64,000 bases of DNA, from assembly GCF_947166265.1 (NCBI RefSeq), contig NZ_CAMVDO010000005.1, forward strand, positions 1 to 64,000, read 5' to 3'. The position numbers were made by a program, and so were the translations under genes. This DNA comes from an uncultured Fibrobacter sp. (lineage in GTDB: Bacteria; Fibrobacterota; Fibrobacteria; Fibrobacterales; Fibrobacteraceae). Below, one piece after another: positions 1 through 9,060 of the stretch (the stretch's first letter is position 1; every line of letters starts with the position of its first letter). The notes beneath the pieces are model-generated. The model was not told the origin of the DNA. It saw only the letters and a list, made by a program, of their open reading frames with translations, and did no database searches.

Positions 1-81
1 GGACTTTGAGCGCAGCGATAAGCCCGGAGGGCGGCGAGCCAGCCGCGTAGCGGGTCCTGGCGAGACGTCAAACCCTTTTCC
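1..81. repeat. 80-bp direct repeat, copy 1
   Basis: This segment recurs almost exactly at 200-280, with one substitution seen (c at 56 against t at 255). It begins gactttgagcgcagcgataa and ends near gacgtcaaaccc. The gap between copies holds a hairpin (161-199). It lies at the window edge, so an upstream gene end or further copies may be cut off. No coding sequence is supported in 1-356. Confidence 0.85.
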
Positions 82-160
82 TTCTAAGAAAAGCTAAAGT
101 CTGGTCTTTTTGTTTTACCAGTATGGCAAATGGGTTGAGAACCCGAGAAGAGGGTTCGAC

Positions 161-199
161 AAAATTCTTTTGTGGGCGTTAGCCCGTGAAAAGAATTTT
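161..199. repeat. Inverted repeat between the direct repeats
   Basis: Arms aaaattctttt (161-171) and aaaagaatttt (189-199) are perfect complements. An inner gggc/gccc pair (174-177 and 182-185) extends the stem around a gtta loop. It sits directly against the second direct repeat, so the three parts look like one composite intergenic element. It lacks a clear T-tract and so is not called a terminator. Confidence 0.7.
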
Positions 200-280
200 G
201 GACTTTGAGCGCAGCGATAAGCCCGGAGGGCGGCGAGCCAGCCGCGTAGCGGGTTCTGGCGAGACGTCAAACCCTTTTCC
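200..280. repeat. 80-bp direct repeat, copy 2
   Basis: Second copy of the 1-81 element. It ends 76 bases before the lrgA start codon and may contribute upstream sequence to that promoter region. Confidence 0.85.
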
Positions 281-340
281 CGCTCATCATAACGTCGAAG
301 ACCTGGTCTTTTCTTTTGGATGACAGATGCTGTAATTTGC

Positions 341-346
341 TACATT
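341..346 (+). promoter_or_regulatory. Candidate -10 element of lrgAB
   Basis: TACATT lies 10 nt before the lrgA ATG at 357, so transcription would begin only a few bases before the start codon. The same TACATTT string precedes the yihY-type gene (54135) and the dcw operon (minus strand, 26250-26255). No convincing -35 box is present. No Shine-Dalgarno sequence is visible before lrgA. Confidence 0.4.
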
Positions 347-356
347 TGGGCGCGAA

Positions 357-785
357 ATGAGAACTCCGCTTCAACTTGCCGTCATTTTCGCCATCTGCCT
401 TGCCGGGGAATTTCTTCACCGCATCGTGGGCATTCCCCTTCCGGGGAATATTATCGGCATGGTCTTGTTGCTCATTCTCCTTTGCCTCAAGGTCCTTAAG
501 CCCGAACAAATTTCCGGAGTTTCAAGCTTTTTCCTGAACCACCTTGCGCTATTTTTCTTGCCCCCGAGCATCGCCATTATGGCCGTCGGCGACGACGTCC
601 TTTCCAAATGGCACCTGCTCCTGTTCCTGTGCATAGCCTTCACGCTCGTCACCATCGCAGTCGGTGGCCGAATGACGCAAATTCTCATCCGCAAGCAGGA
701 ATACCGCGAAAACCTGGCGCGCCGTGCAGAACGCCTCGCCAAGCGGGCAGCAGCCCGTAACCATACAGACGGAGTTGCAAGATGA
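357..785 (+). CDS. lrgA: CidA/LrgA family holin-like membrane protein
   Basis: 142 residues, the usual length for the family. It has four hydrophobic segments in the first 105 residues, the family-typical stretch IPLPGNIIGMVLLLILL (about 26-42) and LALFFLPPSIAIMAVGD (about 63-79), and a basic tail rich in Arg and Ala. CidA/LrgA proteins are small inner-membrane proteins implicated in murein hydrolase control, autolysis or export of small organic acids such as pyruvate; the substrate here cannot be read from sequence. The stop overlaps the lrgB start (ATGA), so the two are translationally coupled. Confidence 0.9.
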   Translation: MRTPLQLAVIFAICLAGEFLHRIVGIPLPGNIIGMVLLLILLCLKVLKPEQISGVSSFFLNHLALFFLPPSIAIMAVGDDVLSKWHLLLFLCIAFTLVTIAVGGRMTQILIRKQEYRENLARRAERLAKRAAARNHTDGVAR

Positions 786-1474
786 ACGAAATCATAAACT
801 CCCCCCTGTTCGGCATTTTGCTTTCACTCGTTGCATTTGAAATCGGTGTTGCCATCAGCAAGAAATTCAAGTATTCCTTCCTGAACCCGCTGCTGATTGC
901 AAACATCCTCATCGTGGGCTTCTTGCTTACCACGGGAATCAGCCTCGAAAGCTACAACATTGGCGGCAACTACATTTCCCTTCTGCTTTCGCCCGCAACC
1001 GTTGTTCTTGCGGTTCCGCTGTACAGGCAAATTGCAAGCCTCAAAAAATTCTGGAAGCCAATCCTCGCGGGAATCTTTGCAGGGAGCCTCACCTCGATGG
1101 CCTGCGTCATCGTCGTGAGCAGGCTGATAAAACTCAGCGATACCCTCATGCTCTCGTTGCTCCCCAAATCCATCACGATTCCCATGGGTTCTGTCGTTTC
1201 GGAACAAATCGGAGGCATTCCCTCGGTCACGATTATCGCCATCACCATTACAGGTATCACGGGAGCCGTCGCCGCCCCCGCCGTATGCAAGTTCTGCCGC
1301 ATCAAGCACAAGGTGGCACAGGGAATCGCCATCGGTACAGCAAGCCACGCACTCGGCACCACCAGGGCTATGGAACTGGGCGAAGTTCAGGGCGCCATGA
1401 GCAGCCTTTCTATCGGTGTGGCTGGGCTATTTACAGCCGTCGTTGCCCCGATTATCATCAGCATTATCGAATAA
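782..1474 (+). CDS. lrgB: LrgB/CidB family membrane protein
   Basis: 230 residues, normal for LrgB. Hydrophobic throughout, with family features FAIEIGV-like N-terminus, LPKSITIPMGSVVSEQIGG (about 128-146) and the glycine-rich IGTASHALGTTRAMELGEV (about 184-202). Partner of the CidA/LrgA protein encoded just upstream with a 4-base overlap. Expected in the inner membrane. The pair is complete; no LytSR or CidR regulator gene is present in the window. Confidence 0.92.
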   Translation: MNEIINSPLFGILLSLVAFEIGVAISKKFKYSFLNPLLIANILIVGFLLTTGISLESYNIGGNYISLLLSPATVVLAVPLYRQIASLKKFWKPILAGIFAGSLTSMACVIVVSRLIKLSDTLMLSLLPKSITIPMGSVVSEQIGGIPSVTIIAITITGITGAVAAPAVCKFCRIKHKVAQGIAIGTASHALGTTRAMELGEVQGAMSSLSIGVAGLFTAVVAPIIISIIE

Positions 1475-1475
1475 T

Positions 1476-2891
1476 TTACGCCTTTCCCACCAGGATTTCG
1501 GCGACTATGCTTTCGTTTTCGGGAATGTAGCACAGCTTTCTAAGATCGTCATGAAAAAAGAAACGTTCGCTACGCACCGACTTCCGGAGCATATTTCCCG
1601 AAAGAAGCATCGACTGCGCGATATAGCCCGCGTTCAGGTTCATATAGCGGTAGGCTCGCTCCCCGAGCAGATTGCATGACTCGTTCAAGTCCGCCGTCAA
1701 CAGAAGCGCAAAGGCTACGTTATCGGCTTCTTCGGGGCTTGAATGGCATTTCGCGAACTTTTTAACATTCACCGCCACCGACTGCATGTAGATGGACTTG
1801 CGTACAGGCACGTAGCGGTAAACGCCGGGGTACACAAACATCACGTCAAAAGCGACCACCCAGATTTTCAGGAGTCCCGCTCCGAACAAATGAATCTGTC
1901 CGGCCTCGAGCCAGCGGAGCATACTCGAAAAATCATCCAGGTCCAGGGAAACTTTCTTGAAAGGCATAAAATTTCTTGAAGAAATTTCGGTATCCTTAAG
2001 CGACTTCAGGTAATGAGCAACATCGAACTTTGCGGGCGTGAGCGGAAATTCGTCGCCAGGAAGCGCCTGAGCCGAAAGCCTACGAATGCGGATGCACTTC
2101 GAAAGATCCGTAATATTTTCTGCACGGTTCTGCCGCATAAAAAGAGCCGAATACCGCGAGGCATCGTAAGAGGCAGAACCATCAGCCACTTGCAACTCCG
2201 TCAAGTCGCCTGCGGCAAAATCCATTTCGCTACGGTTGGAATAGGCCGTTTCTCCGACGCCCTCGTCTGCCGAATCAAACGCAAGTTCGCTATACTCGGG
2301 GAATACAGCCAAGGCGGCAAGAGGAACCTCCGTTGCACACAAATTAAGTACAATCGCGATTTCGTCGTCGACAAAGCCACCCAAGGCAAAGACTTTCGCA
2401 CCCTTGGATTTAGATTGCAACATGACGCTACCTGCGCAAGCCCCTACATCCTGCATCACCTGGGCATAAGCCGATTCCCTGAAGTGCCAAACGGAACGTT
2501 CCAAAATTCCCGTAAAAATATAGAGCAGCGGAGCTTCTTCTGCAAAGTCCTTGTCGGGGAAAGCCGCCACGATCTTTTTCATTTCGTCCTTACCGCCGAT
2601 GCGAACCAGCTGCCCTGCCGAATCCAAGGCCTTGCCACGGCCTGCAGCATCATAGGCGTACACGCCATCGGGAATGGAGCGCTGGCGCACCACGACGTAC
2701 ACACCCACCGGACATAAATTGTCGCCCGAAATAAAATCGAGCGCGGGAAATTCACCCTTGTGCAAGTCAATCCTGTTCGATTTCAGGTAACGCCGGTCGG
2801 GATTTTTCTGCGTTTCCCAATGCAATTCCACGGGCTTTTCCTTACGGGCAAAGCAAATGGACTTGTGATAGTTCTCGGAGAAAAAACGCAT
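1476..2891 (-). CDS. Tandem SagB-type nitroreductase-like oxidoreductase
   Basis: 471 residues from the ATG at 2891. Two half-proteins each resemble the SagB/ThcOx branch of FMN nitroreductases. The N-terminus MRFFSENYHKSI resembles the FHENSK-type opening of SagB-type proteins. The first domain has VWHFRESAYAQVMQDVGACA. The second has NLLGERAYRYMNLNAGYIAQ. Both match the 'R-Y-R..DaGh.aqnl' helix of the family. An upstream extension to 2990 would translate intergenic TAACCAC repeats and is rejected. No cyclodehydratase or precursor peptide gene is nearby, so a role in azole formation is not supported. A TATCTT element ends 6 nt before the ATG, so the transcript may be leaderless. It is convergent with lrgB, with one base between them. 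Confidence 0.65.
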   Translation of the reverse strand: MRFFSENYHKSICFARKEKPVELHWETQKNPDRRYLKSNRIDLHKGEFPALDFISGDNLCPVGVYVVVRQRSIPDGVYAYDAAGRGKALDSAGQLVRIGGKDEMKKIVAAFPDKDFAEEAPLLYIFTGILERSVWHFRESAYAQVMQDVGACAGSVMLQSKSKGAKVFALGGFVDDEIAIVLNLCATEVPLAALAVFPEYSELAFDSADEGVGETAYSNRSEMDFAAGDLTELQVADGSASYDASRYSALFMRQNRAENITDLSKCIRIRRLSAQALPGDEFPLTPAKFDVAHYLKSLKDTEISSRNFMPFKKVSLDLDDFSSMLRWLEAGQIHLFGAGLLKIWVVAFDVMFVYPGVYRYVPVRKSIYMQSVAVNVKKFAKCHSSPEEADNVAFALLLTADLNESCNLLGERAYRYMNLNAGYIAQSMLLSGNMLRKSVRSERFFFHDDLRKLCYIPENESIVAEILVGKA

Positions 2892-3207
2892 AAAGTAAAG
2901 ATAGTAAATAGGGGGCAGGGGTTGGTGGTTGGTGGTTAGTGGTTGGTGGTTAGGGAACGCGCAAAAAAAACAATTGATACACTGACACAAAAATAAGCTA
3001 TTTTCCTAGAACCATATTTATTTTTCGAGGATAGATTTAAGGGCAAAAGGGTAAAAAGGAGTGTTTCGGCAACGGTCGCATGTAATAAAAAAAAGCAATG
3101 CACACGGTTCAAGAGTTTACTTGCGTAAACGCAAATTGCACAGAAATCCTTTTTTTTTGCCTCGCACCGATTTAATTTTATAAAGAGCAAACAAAAATGA
3201 GGTCAAG
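2892..3207. other. Divergent intergenic region, SagB-like / GH5
   Basis: 316 bases between divergent genes. It holds the GGTTAGT/GGTTGGT-type tandem repeat (2920-2955) followed by A/T-rich sequence with no supported gene. Promoters for both flanking genes are expected here. Confidence 0.6.
2920..2955. repeat. TAACCAC-type short tandem repeat, locus 1
   Basis: Five imperfect units of GGTTGGT/GGTTAGT on the plus strand. On the minus strand, which is the sense strand of the downstream nitroreductase gene, it reads CCTAACCACCAACCACTAAC. It ends about 28 bases before that ATG. Related tracts occur at 35744-35808 and 61895-61926. Confidence 0.8.
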
Positions 3208-5277
3208 ATGAATTTCAAAACCAAAACAAGCATTTTCCTTTCTGCAGCGGCACTCTCGTTCTTGAGCGCCTGCGGAGGCGATTCCTCTAGCAGCAGCACT
3301 CCCGAATCCGAAGAAGTGACTCCGGCGGACTCCACCAACACCCCGACAGATTCCATTCCGGACAATCCGCTTCCGAGCGGCGACTCTACGAATACTCCGG
3401 CCGACACGGCAAGAACTCCTGCCGATTCAATCGTCACGCCGGACACTTCTAGCACCGAAAACGGTGGAAGCAAGGTCGTGATGCCCGAAGAAGCAGCCGA
3501 CATCCAACCTTCCATCACCCTTCCCAAGGAAGAAGGCAAGGGGCTTCTGATTGACGACTTTGAAGATGGTGACAACCAGTCCCTGCAGGGTGAATTCTAC
3601 TGGTACACCTATAACGACAACAACGGCGGTTCCGATGGCGACGGCGCATCCGAAATCAAGACTCCCGTCGGCGAAGACGGTTACCCGATTGCCAGAAAGA
3701 CTGATAACGGAACCAACTATGCATGGGCAGTCTACTACGCTCTCGACAAGGGCGAATACGCATACGACCCCTACGTCGGTTGGGGCGTTACCTTGGATAC
3801 AGACGTAGACTACAGCCGCTTTGGCGGAATCACCTACTGGTACAAGGGAGGTGCTCACGAAGTCCACATCGAAACTTCCGACGTGACCGACTACGACGTC
3901 CATTTAGCAAAGCTCAAGCCTTCGGCCGCCGCCTGGACCAAGGCAGTCATCCGCTTCAAGGATCTCACGCAGGGTGGCTGGGGTAAGAAAGTAGCATTCG
4001 ACCCCGCCCACATCGAAAAGATCAGTTTCCAGGCCAAGGGCGACGGAAAGATCGACTCCGTCCTTATCGATAACATCTATCTGCAAGATACGAGCGAAGT
4101 CGAAAAGGACCAGGCCGACATGACCATCAACGAACCCGAAATCCCGGAAGTCGTTATCGGCGATGTCGCTATTTCCAACCCGCTCCAGGAAAAGGCGATG
4201 AAGTACCTGAACAAGGGCATCAACATCACCAACTGGCTTGAAGAAGACAAGACTCTCTTCAAGGGCACGTTCAAGTTCGACGAAGCAGACATCAAGCTGA
4301 TGGCCGACAACGGCATCAAGTCGCTCCGTCTCCCCATCGACCTCGACCACTACGCCACCAACCGTGACGAATTCGTTGCCGGCACCGATAAGGAACTCAC
4401 GTTCGATGACGAAAACCTGTTCGCCGTCCTCGATTCCTTCGCCGTATGGACCGGAGCTCACGGCATGTCTTTCGTGATCGACTACCACGAATACGACAAC
4501 AGCTATAACGCCACCAGTGCCGAAGACCCGAACTACACGAAGATGATGGCAAACGTCTGGAAGCACGTTGCCACCCACTTCGCCAGCAACGAACGCGAAG
4601 ACATCTTCTTCGAACTCCTGAACGAACCCGACATGAGCAACGGTAAGGTTCCGTCTGCAACTTGGCGCAAGGCCGCCCAGGAAGACATCGACTCCATCCG
4701 TACGGTCGATACGAAGCACACCATTATCTTCGGTGATGCTGAATGGTACGCCATCAAGCACCTTGCCGCAGGCGACCCGCTGAAGGATGACAACGTCGTT
4801 TACGCCGTGCACACCTACGAACCGTTCGTGTTCACGCACCAGGGTGCAAACTGGTCCGAAACGGCTCCCATCAAGGGCCTGATGTTCCCCTACGATCCGG
4901 CAAAATGGTCTGAATACAGCGCCGACTTCGGCGTGAACAAGTCCACCGCCTCCTGGGTCAAGAGCGCCGTCAAGAACTACTACAAGAACGGCAACAAGGA
5001 AGCTATCCTCAACCTGATCCTTCCGGCTAAGGAATGGGCCGTCAGGAACAACGTGCCGGTCATCATCAACGAATTCGGCGCCTACAACCTGGAAAGCGAT
5101 CCGCAGTCCGTGCTGAACTACATGACCGCCATGAGAGAAATCAGCGATACGCTCCAGATCCCGCTCACTCACTGGGGCTACACCGGAGGCTTCTCGCTCT
5201 TCGAATCTGCCGCAGGTAGCGTCAAGGGAACCAAGCTTATCGACGGCATGGCCGAAGCTTTCGGACTCGAAAAGTAA
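3208..5277 (+). CDS. GH5 cellulase lipoprotein with CBM11
   Basis: 689 residues. Lipoprotein signal with lipobox LSAC (Cys22). A Ser/Thr/Pro/Asp linker with repeated TNTPTDS-like units spans about 25-105. A CBM11-like beta-sandwich module (starting IDDFEDGDNQ, about 112-293) precedes a GH5 catalytic domain (about 327-689). Glu473 in LLNEPD is the expected acid/base and Glu622 in VIINEFGAY the expected nucleophile. VIDYHEYDN and YAVHTYEP are further GH5 active-site strands. It should hydrolyse beta-1,4- or mixed-linkage glucan at the outer membrane. It is monocistronic, with a strong terminator 47 bases downstream. The GH5 subfamily and exact substrate are not resolved. Confidence 0.93.
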   Translation: MNFKTKTSIFLSAAALSFLSACGGDSSSSSTPESEEVTPADSTNTPTDSIPDNPLPSGDSTNTPADTARTPADSIVTPDTSSTENGGSKVVMPEEAADIQPSITLPKEEGKGLLIDDFEDGDNQSLQGEFYWYTYNDNNGGSDGDGASEIKTPVGEDGYPIARKTDNGTNYAWAVYYALDKGEYAYDPYVGWGVTLDTDVDYSRFGGITYWYKGGAHEVHIETSDVTDYDVHLAKLKPSAAAWTKAVIRFKDLTQGGWGKKVAFDPAHIEKISFQAKGDGKIDSVLIDNIYLQDTSEVEKDQADMTINEPEIPEVVIGDVAISNPLQEKAMKYLNKGINITNWLEEDKTLFKGTFKFDEADIKLMADNGIKSLRLPIDLDHYATNRDEFVAGTDKELTFDDENLFAVLDSFAVWTGAHGMSFVIDYHEYDNSYNATSAEDPNYTKMMANVWKHVATHFASNEREDIFFELLNEPDMSNGKVPSATWRKAAQEDIDSIRTVDTKHTIIFGDAEWYAIKHLAAGDPLKDDNVVYAVHTYEPFVFTHQGANWSETAPIKGLMFPYDPAKWSEYSADFGVNKSTASWVKSAVKNYYKNGNKEAILNLILPAKEWAVRNNVPVIINEFGAYNLESDPQSVLNYMTAMREISDTLQIPLTHWGYTGGFSLFESAAGSVKGTKLIDGMAEAFGLEK

Positions 5278-5323
5278 GCCGTTAGGGAAACTCCCTAGAC
5301 ATCAAAAGATTTAGGCTCCTTAG

Positions 5324-5358
5324 GCCGCCCAATCGCAATAAGGTTGGGCGGTCTTTTT
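5324..5358 (+). terminator. Rho-independent terminator after GH5 gene
   Basis: Stem gccgcccaa (5324-5332) pairs with ttgggcggt (5344-5352), one G-T pair, followed by a run of five T. Confidence 0.85.
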
Positions 5359-5450
5359 ACGTTCAGGCAGGGGCGTATTTTGTATATTGTAGGATATTTG
5401 ATGCCATGACGTGAACACGACTTCGGAACAAGCCTGAGACGCGCCTCACA

Positions 5451-5484
5451 CGTCATTGCGAGGAACGAAGTGACGAAGCAATCT
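5451..5484 (+). repeat. Interspersed repeat supplying a gene start
   Basis: The sequence cgtcattgcgaggaacgaag, continuing tgacgaagcaatct, is a form of a repeat type seen between genes in many bacterial genomes. A diverged copy lies inside the UvrA paralogue at 57374-57411. Here it contains GAGG (5460-5463) and, 6 nt later, the GTG start codon of the next gene. Confidence 0.7.
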
Positions 5485-8400
5485 ATAAACCTCTGGGTAT
5501 TTTTCATTTTCTTTTTTTTGACGACGGCAAGCGCTTTCGCCACAGGTTTTTACGGTAACAACAGCGACATTCGCTGGAAAACCGCCGGAACAGACCACTT
5601 CAACTTTATCTACCCTGTTGAATACTCCACCCACGCCGCCAAGGTTTCCGCCTACGCCGAGGCCGTCTACGATTCCGTCGTAAACCGCTACCACCACGAC
5701 CTGCCCGGCCGCGTGAACGCAACCCTCAACAATGCGCTCTACAGTAACGGCAACGCCATCCCAAGTGAAAATTCCATCAACCTCTGGCTCACCAACTGGG
5801 ATTTCAAGATCCGTAGCAGCCACGGCTGGCTTTCGGACGTGGTGACACACGAATTCAGCCACCTGGTCAGTATCGAGAACGCAAGCAAGTTCAGCCCGAG
5901 CCTTTACGGTTTCCAGATCACCTACACTGACTATTACAACGAGCGCACCACGCAGGATTTCGCGACTGCGATTCCCTTCACGCTGCAGCCGCTCTGGATT
6001 GCCGAAGGTACCGCCCAGTACGAATCGAGCCGCATGGGCTTTGACGCCTGGGACACCCACCGCGACATGCTGCTCCGCGTAGCGGCCCTGAACGACAGCC
6101 TGCTCACGCTCCCCTACATGCACGACTTTTCGGACAATTCGCTGTTTGCCGAACTCGGCCCCTATACACAGGGTTTTTCGCTTGTGCGCTACATCAGCGA
6201 AAAATACGGCGAAGACGCCGTTCCCAAAATTTGGCACGAAATGTCGAAATACCATAGGCTCACGCTCGACGGCGCCATTCAGAAAGTTCTCGGCTTAAGC
6301 GAACAGGAACTCTACGACAAGTGGAAAGAAGACATCACCGCGCAGTACAAAGCACAGCGCGACAGCCTGGGCACCCTTGTCGAAGGTACCAAGATGACCG
6401 AAGACGCCTTCTGGCAGGATTTCCCCGTCATCACCGGGAACCACCTGTACGGGGTTTCGAACTTCGGGGGCGACTGGTTTGACGGAAGCGTTTTCAAGAT
6501 GGAAATCAACAAGAAGCCCGAACCGACCGAAGATACGAAGGATTCCAGCAACACGATCGACGGTGTCGAAATCGGCGAAATCGAAGTCGAAAACGAAAGC
6601 GAGACCATCGACATTTCCGAATACGCAAAGCACGGATTCAAGCTCAAGAAAGCCTGGCTCGACAAGGGTATCGACGTTTACGAAGACAGCGTACAAGGGC
6701 CGATGCTCGCCTACGTAAACTACCAGAACAGGGACAAAGACGGACACGCTCACTTCGACATCGCCATTAGCGACACGAACAAGAACATGGTTTCGGTGAC
6801 CTACCTCGCCGACGCCGTCTACCCCGCCATCGACCGCCAAGGAACCACGGTCGTCTTCGCCATGCGCGAACCCTACAGCACACGCTTCAAGCTTTCCAAG
6901 GTGCCCTACCCGAAGGACCTGACCGACTACACCGTCGAAGACCCCATGGACATTTTCGTACCGGATTCCAAGTTCGACTACTACAACATCTACAGTCCTA
7001 AATTCAGCCCCGACGGCAAGCGGATTGCCTTCGGTTTCTTTGACGACAAGACCCGCGGCATTGCGATTATCGACAGCGACGGAAAGAACATGAAAATCGT
7101 CTCCACCGAAGGTTTCGACGAACGCGACGTGAACTGGATCGACAACGACAAGATCGTATTCTCAAGCAACAGGAACGGAATCTTCAACCTTATCGAAAAG
7201 ACGCTTTCTACCGGAGCCGAACGTCCGCTCACTAATGTTGTCGGCGGCGCATTCACCCCGGCCCTCGCAGGCGACACGCTCTACTTTACCGAATACGACA
7301 AGGACGGATTTTCGCTCTACAAGATGAGCTACAGCACGCCCCCGCTCATCGACGACACGACCATCACCCTCACCGAACGAGACAGCATTATCCAATTGGC
7401 TGACACCAGCTGCAAAATAGAAGAAGGAGGGGAAAGCCTTCCCCTCGCTTCTGCCACAGCAGAAGCTACCCCTTCGAGCGGGGACACCCCGCAACGCCCC
7501 GACTCTAGCGTAGCCTGTACCCCGGTCGTCACCCTCCGCGATAGCGCCATCAAAATCACCGATACCACTCGGACCGTTACGCAGAAACCGGCACCCGCTA
7601 CCATCACGCTCCACGGGACACTCCCCCAGCGCATCGAAAAGCCGCTCGAAATCGGCGACATCGAATTTGCGGGCGTCGAACGCGACTACCGCCCGATTCC
7701 CAACATTCCGCTATTCGTTCCGATGCTCGTCTTTAGCGAAAACGCCCCCGACCTCACCGTACTTGGCGACGGCAAGCTCAAGGTCAAGGCTGGCCTTGCC
7801 GTTATCCTTGCCGACGCCCTCAAGAAAAACATGGTCCAGATCGGCTTTTTGCTCGAACTCGGAAACGGTTTCGACTACATCAACAGTGAAGGGCTCAACC
7901 CCAGGCAAGAAAAGGAATTCTTTGTCGCCTGGGAAAACAAGAGTACTCCCCTGGACCTCGCCCTCAGCTACAGTTACGCCAACTACACCAGCAAGGACAC
8001 CGTCCGCAACGAAGACGTGCAAAAGAACAACGGCGATAGCCTCTACACAAGTCACAACGCAAGCACCATCCAGTCGATTGTCGGTGCCGCCGGATACAGC
8101 CTTTTCAAGAGCATCGACACCATGCAGGTGGCTCTCGGCTACGACTGGGCGAACCTGAACTTTTACGAAGAAAATTTCGACTGGCCCTACCAAAAGCGCC
8201 TGAGCGCGCTTGCCGCCTTCGGGCTTTACGGCGACCACGCCGAAGGTTCCGAAATCAGCGGACAAGGCAACGGGCTGCGCCTCTATTACCAGTACTCGAA
8301 CGCGAACCTTTCCCGCTCAGGGACATTTGCCGAAAGTTTCGTCATCACCTCGAGCGGATTCGCAAAGCCGAAGTACAGAAACTTCAACATCAACGAAATC

Positions 8401-8994
8401 GGCCTGAACCTTTACGGAAGTCTGCAAAGCCCGCTTACCGGGGCGCGCCTTGCCGCAGGCGCAAAGATCGGCGGAATATTCCACTGGAGCACCGACGCCA
8501 AGGAAGACACGCTCGACTCCTACTACTACAATCCGCTATTCCTCGAAGGCTACCCCTACCTACGTAGCTCAGAAAGCTACACGCTCGCAGGGACGCGCAC
8601 CGCCATTGCCGAACTCCACTACCTTTTCCCCGTCTACGACGACTGGCGCAAAGGGGCCTGGATTTTCGAGACTCGCAGTTTCTACGTAGACCTTTTCTCG
8701 CAGATCGGCTCCGCCTGGACAGGCAAGTGGTTCGACAACGACAAGCTGACCGACCACCGGTTCTGGGACCGTTCCGTGGGACTTTCCCTGCGTATGAGCA
8801 ACAGGATTTTCTACGGCACCCCGTTCGACATTTCGCTCACGCTCGCCCGCGGCCTGAACCGTATTGGCGAAGACGAAAACCTGCACGGAGGACAAAAGCT
8901 TACACCAATCGACCTGCCCGTCATCCCCGAAAGCATCGCTCCCACCCGCATCAAGTTTGCCATCGGAATGGGGTTTGCGAATTCTTGGCAGTAG
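5470..8994 (+). CDS. Exported gluzincin-like protein with propeller and barrel
   Basis: 1174 residues. A signal peptide ends near SAFA (about 23). A metalloprotease-like domain (about 30-300) has HEFSH at 127-131 and Glu179 in LWIAEGTAQY, which fits the HExxH plus downstream Glu pattern of gluzincins. TolB-like beta-propeller repeats (PKFSPDGKRIAFGFF and similar) span about 400-620. A Ser/Pro/Thr linker (about 640-710) carries a palindromic repeat insertion. The last 420 residues have beta-barrel-like alternation and resemble a surface-antigen barrel. Probable role: outer-membrane-anchored peptidase; activity is inferred. The GTG start and its GAGG lie in an interspersed repeat, and no ATG is placed before the signal peptide. 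Confidence 0.75.
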   Translation: MTKQSINLWVFFIFFFLTTASAFATGFYGNNSDIRWKTAGTDHFNFIYPVEYSTHAAKVSAYAEAVYDSVVNRYHHDLPGRVNATLNNALYSNGNAIPSENSINLWLTNWDFKIRSSHGWLSDVVTHEFSHLVSIENASKFSPSLYGFQITYTDYYNERTTQDFATAIPFTLQPLWIAEGTAQYESSRMGFDAWDTHRDMLLRVAALNDSLLTLPYMHDFSDNSLFAELGPYTQGFSLVRYISEKYGEDAVPKIWHEMSKYHRLTLDGAIQKVLGLSEQELYDKWKEDITAQYKAQRDSLGTLVEGTKMTEDAFWQDFPVITGNHLYGVSNFGGDWFDGSVFKMEINKKPEPTEDTKDSSNTIDGVEIGEIEVENESETIDISEYAKHGFKLKKAWLDKGIDVYEDSVQGPMLAYVNYQNRDKDGHAHFDIAISDTNKNMVSVTYLADAVYPAIDRQGTTVVFAMREPYSTRFKLSKVPYPKDLTDYTVEDPMDIFVPDSKFDYYNIYSPKFSPDGKRIAFGFFDDKTRGIAIIDSDGKNMKIVSTEGFDERDVNWIDNDKIVFSSNRNGIFNLIEKTLSTGAERPLTNVVGGAFTPALAGDTLYFTEYDKDGFSLYKMSYSTPPLIDDTTITLTERDSIIQLADTSCKIEEGGESLPLASATAEATPSSGDTPQRPDSSVACTPVVTLRDSAIKITDTTRTVTQKPAPATITLHGTLPQRIEKPLEIGDIEFAGVERDYRPIPNIPLFVPMLVFSENAPDLTVLGDGKLKVKAGLAVILADALKKNMVQIGFLLELGNGFDYINSEGLNPRQEKEFFVAWENKSTPLDLALSYSYANYTSKDTVRNEDVQKNNGDSLYTSHNASTIQSIVGAAGYSLFKSIDTMQVALGYDWANLNFYEENFDWPYQKRLSALAAFGLYGDHAEGSEISGQGNGLRLYYQYSNANLSRSGTFAESFVITSSGFAKPKYRNFNINEIGLNLYGSLQSPLTGARLAAGAKIGGIFHWSTDAKEDTLDSYYYNPLFLEGYPYLRSSESYTLAGTRTAIAELHYLFPVYDDWRKGAWIFETRSFYVDLFSQIGSAWTGKWFDNDKLTDHRFWDRSVGLSLRMSNRIFYGTPFDISLTLARGLNRIGEDENLHGGQKLTPIDLPVIPESIAPTRIKFAIGMGFANSWQ
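7428..7492 (+). repeat. Palindromic element inside a coding sequence
   Basis: Three consecutive inverted repeats lie in 65 bases: aggggaa/ttcccct (7428-7445), gcttctgc/gcagaagc (7447-7466) and gcgggg/ccccgc (7478-7492). They are translated in frame as a Ser/Pro/Ala/Thr-rich stretch in the linker of the gluzincin-like protein. Flanking coding sequence is not palindromic. Confidence 0.7.
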
Positions 8995-9060
8995 CCAAGA
9001 ATTTGTAGCCGCAGATGCGGTTGCCAATAGTTGAAAATAGCCAACCACAAGGAGGTTCAC

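Noticed and set aside
2920-2955. Short tandem repeats as a CRISPR array
   Set aside because: Units are about 7 bases, degenerate, without spacers, and there are no cas genes.
2892-2990. N-terminal extension of the nitroreductase
   Set aside because: It would translate the TAACCAC repeat (NHQPLTTNHQPL); the ATG at 2891 opens with the family-like FSENYHKSI.
3904-5172. 422-codon minus-strand frame over the GH5 gene
   Set aside because: Antisense shadow of a clear cellulase gene.
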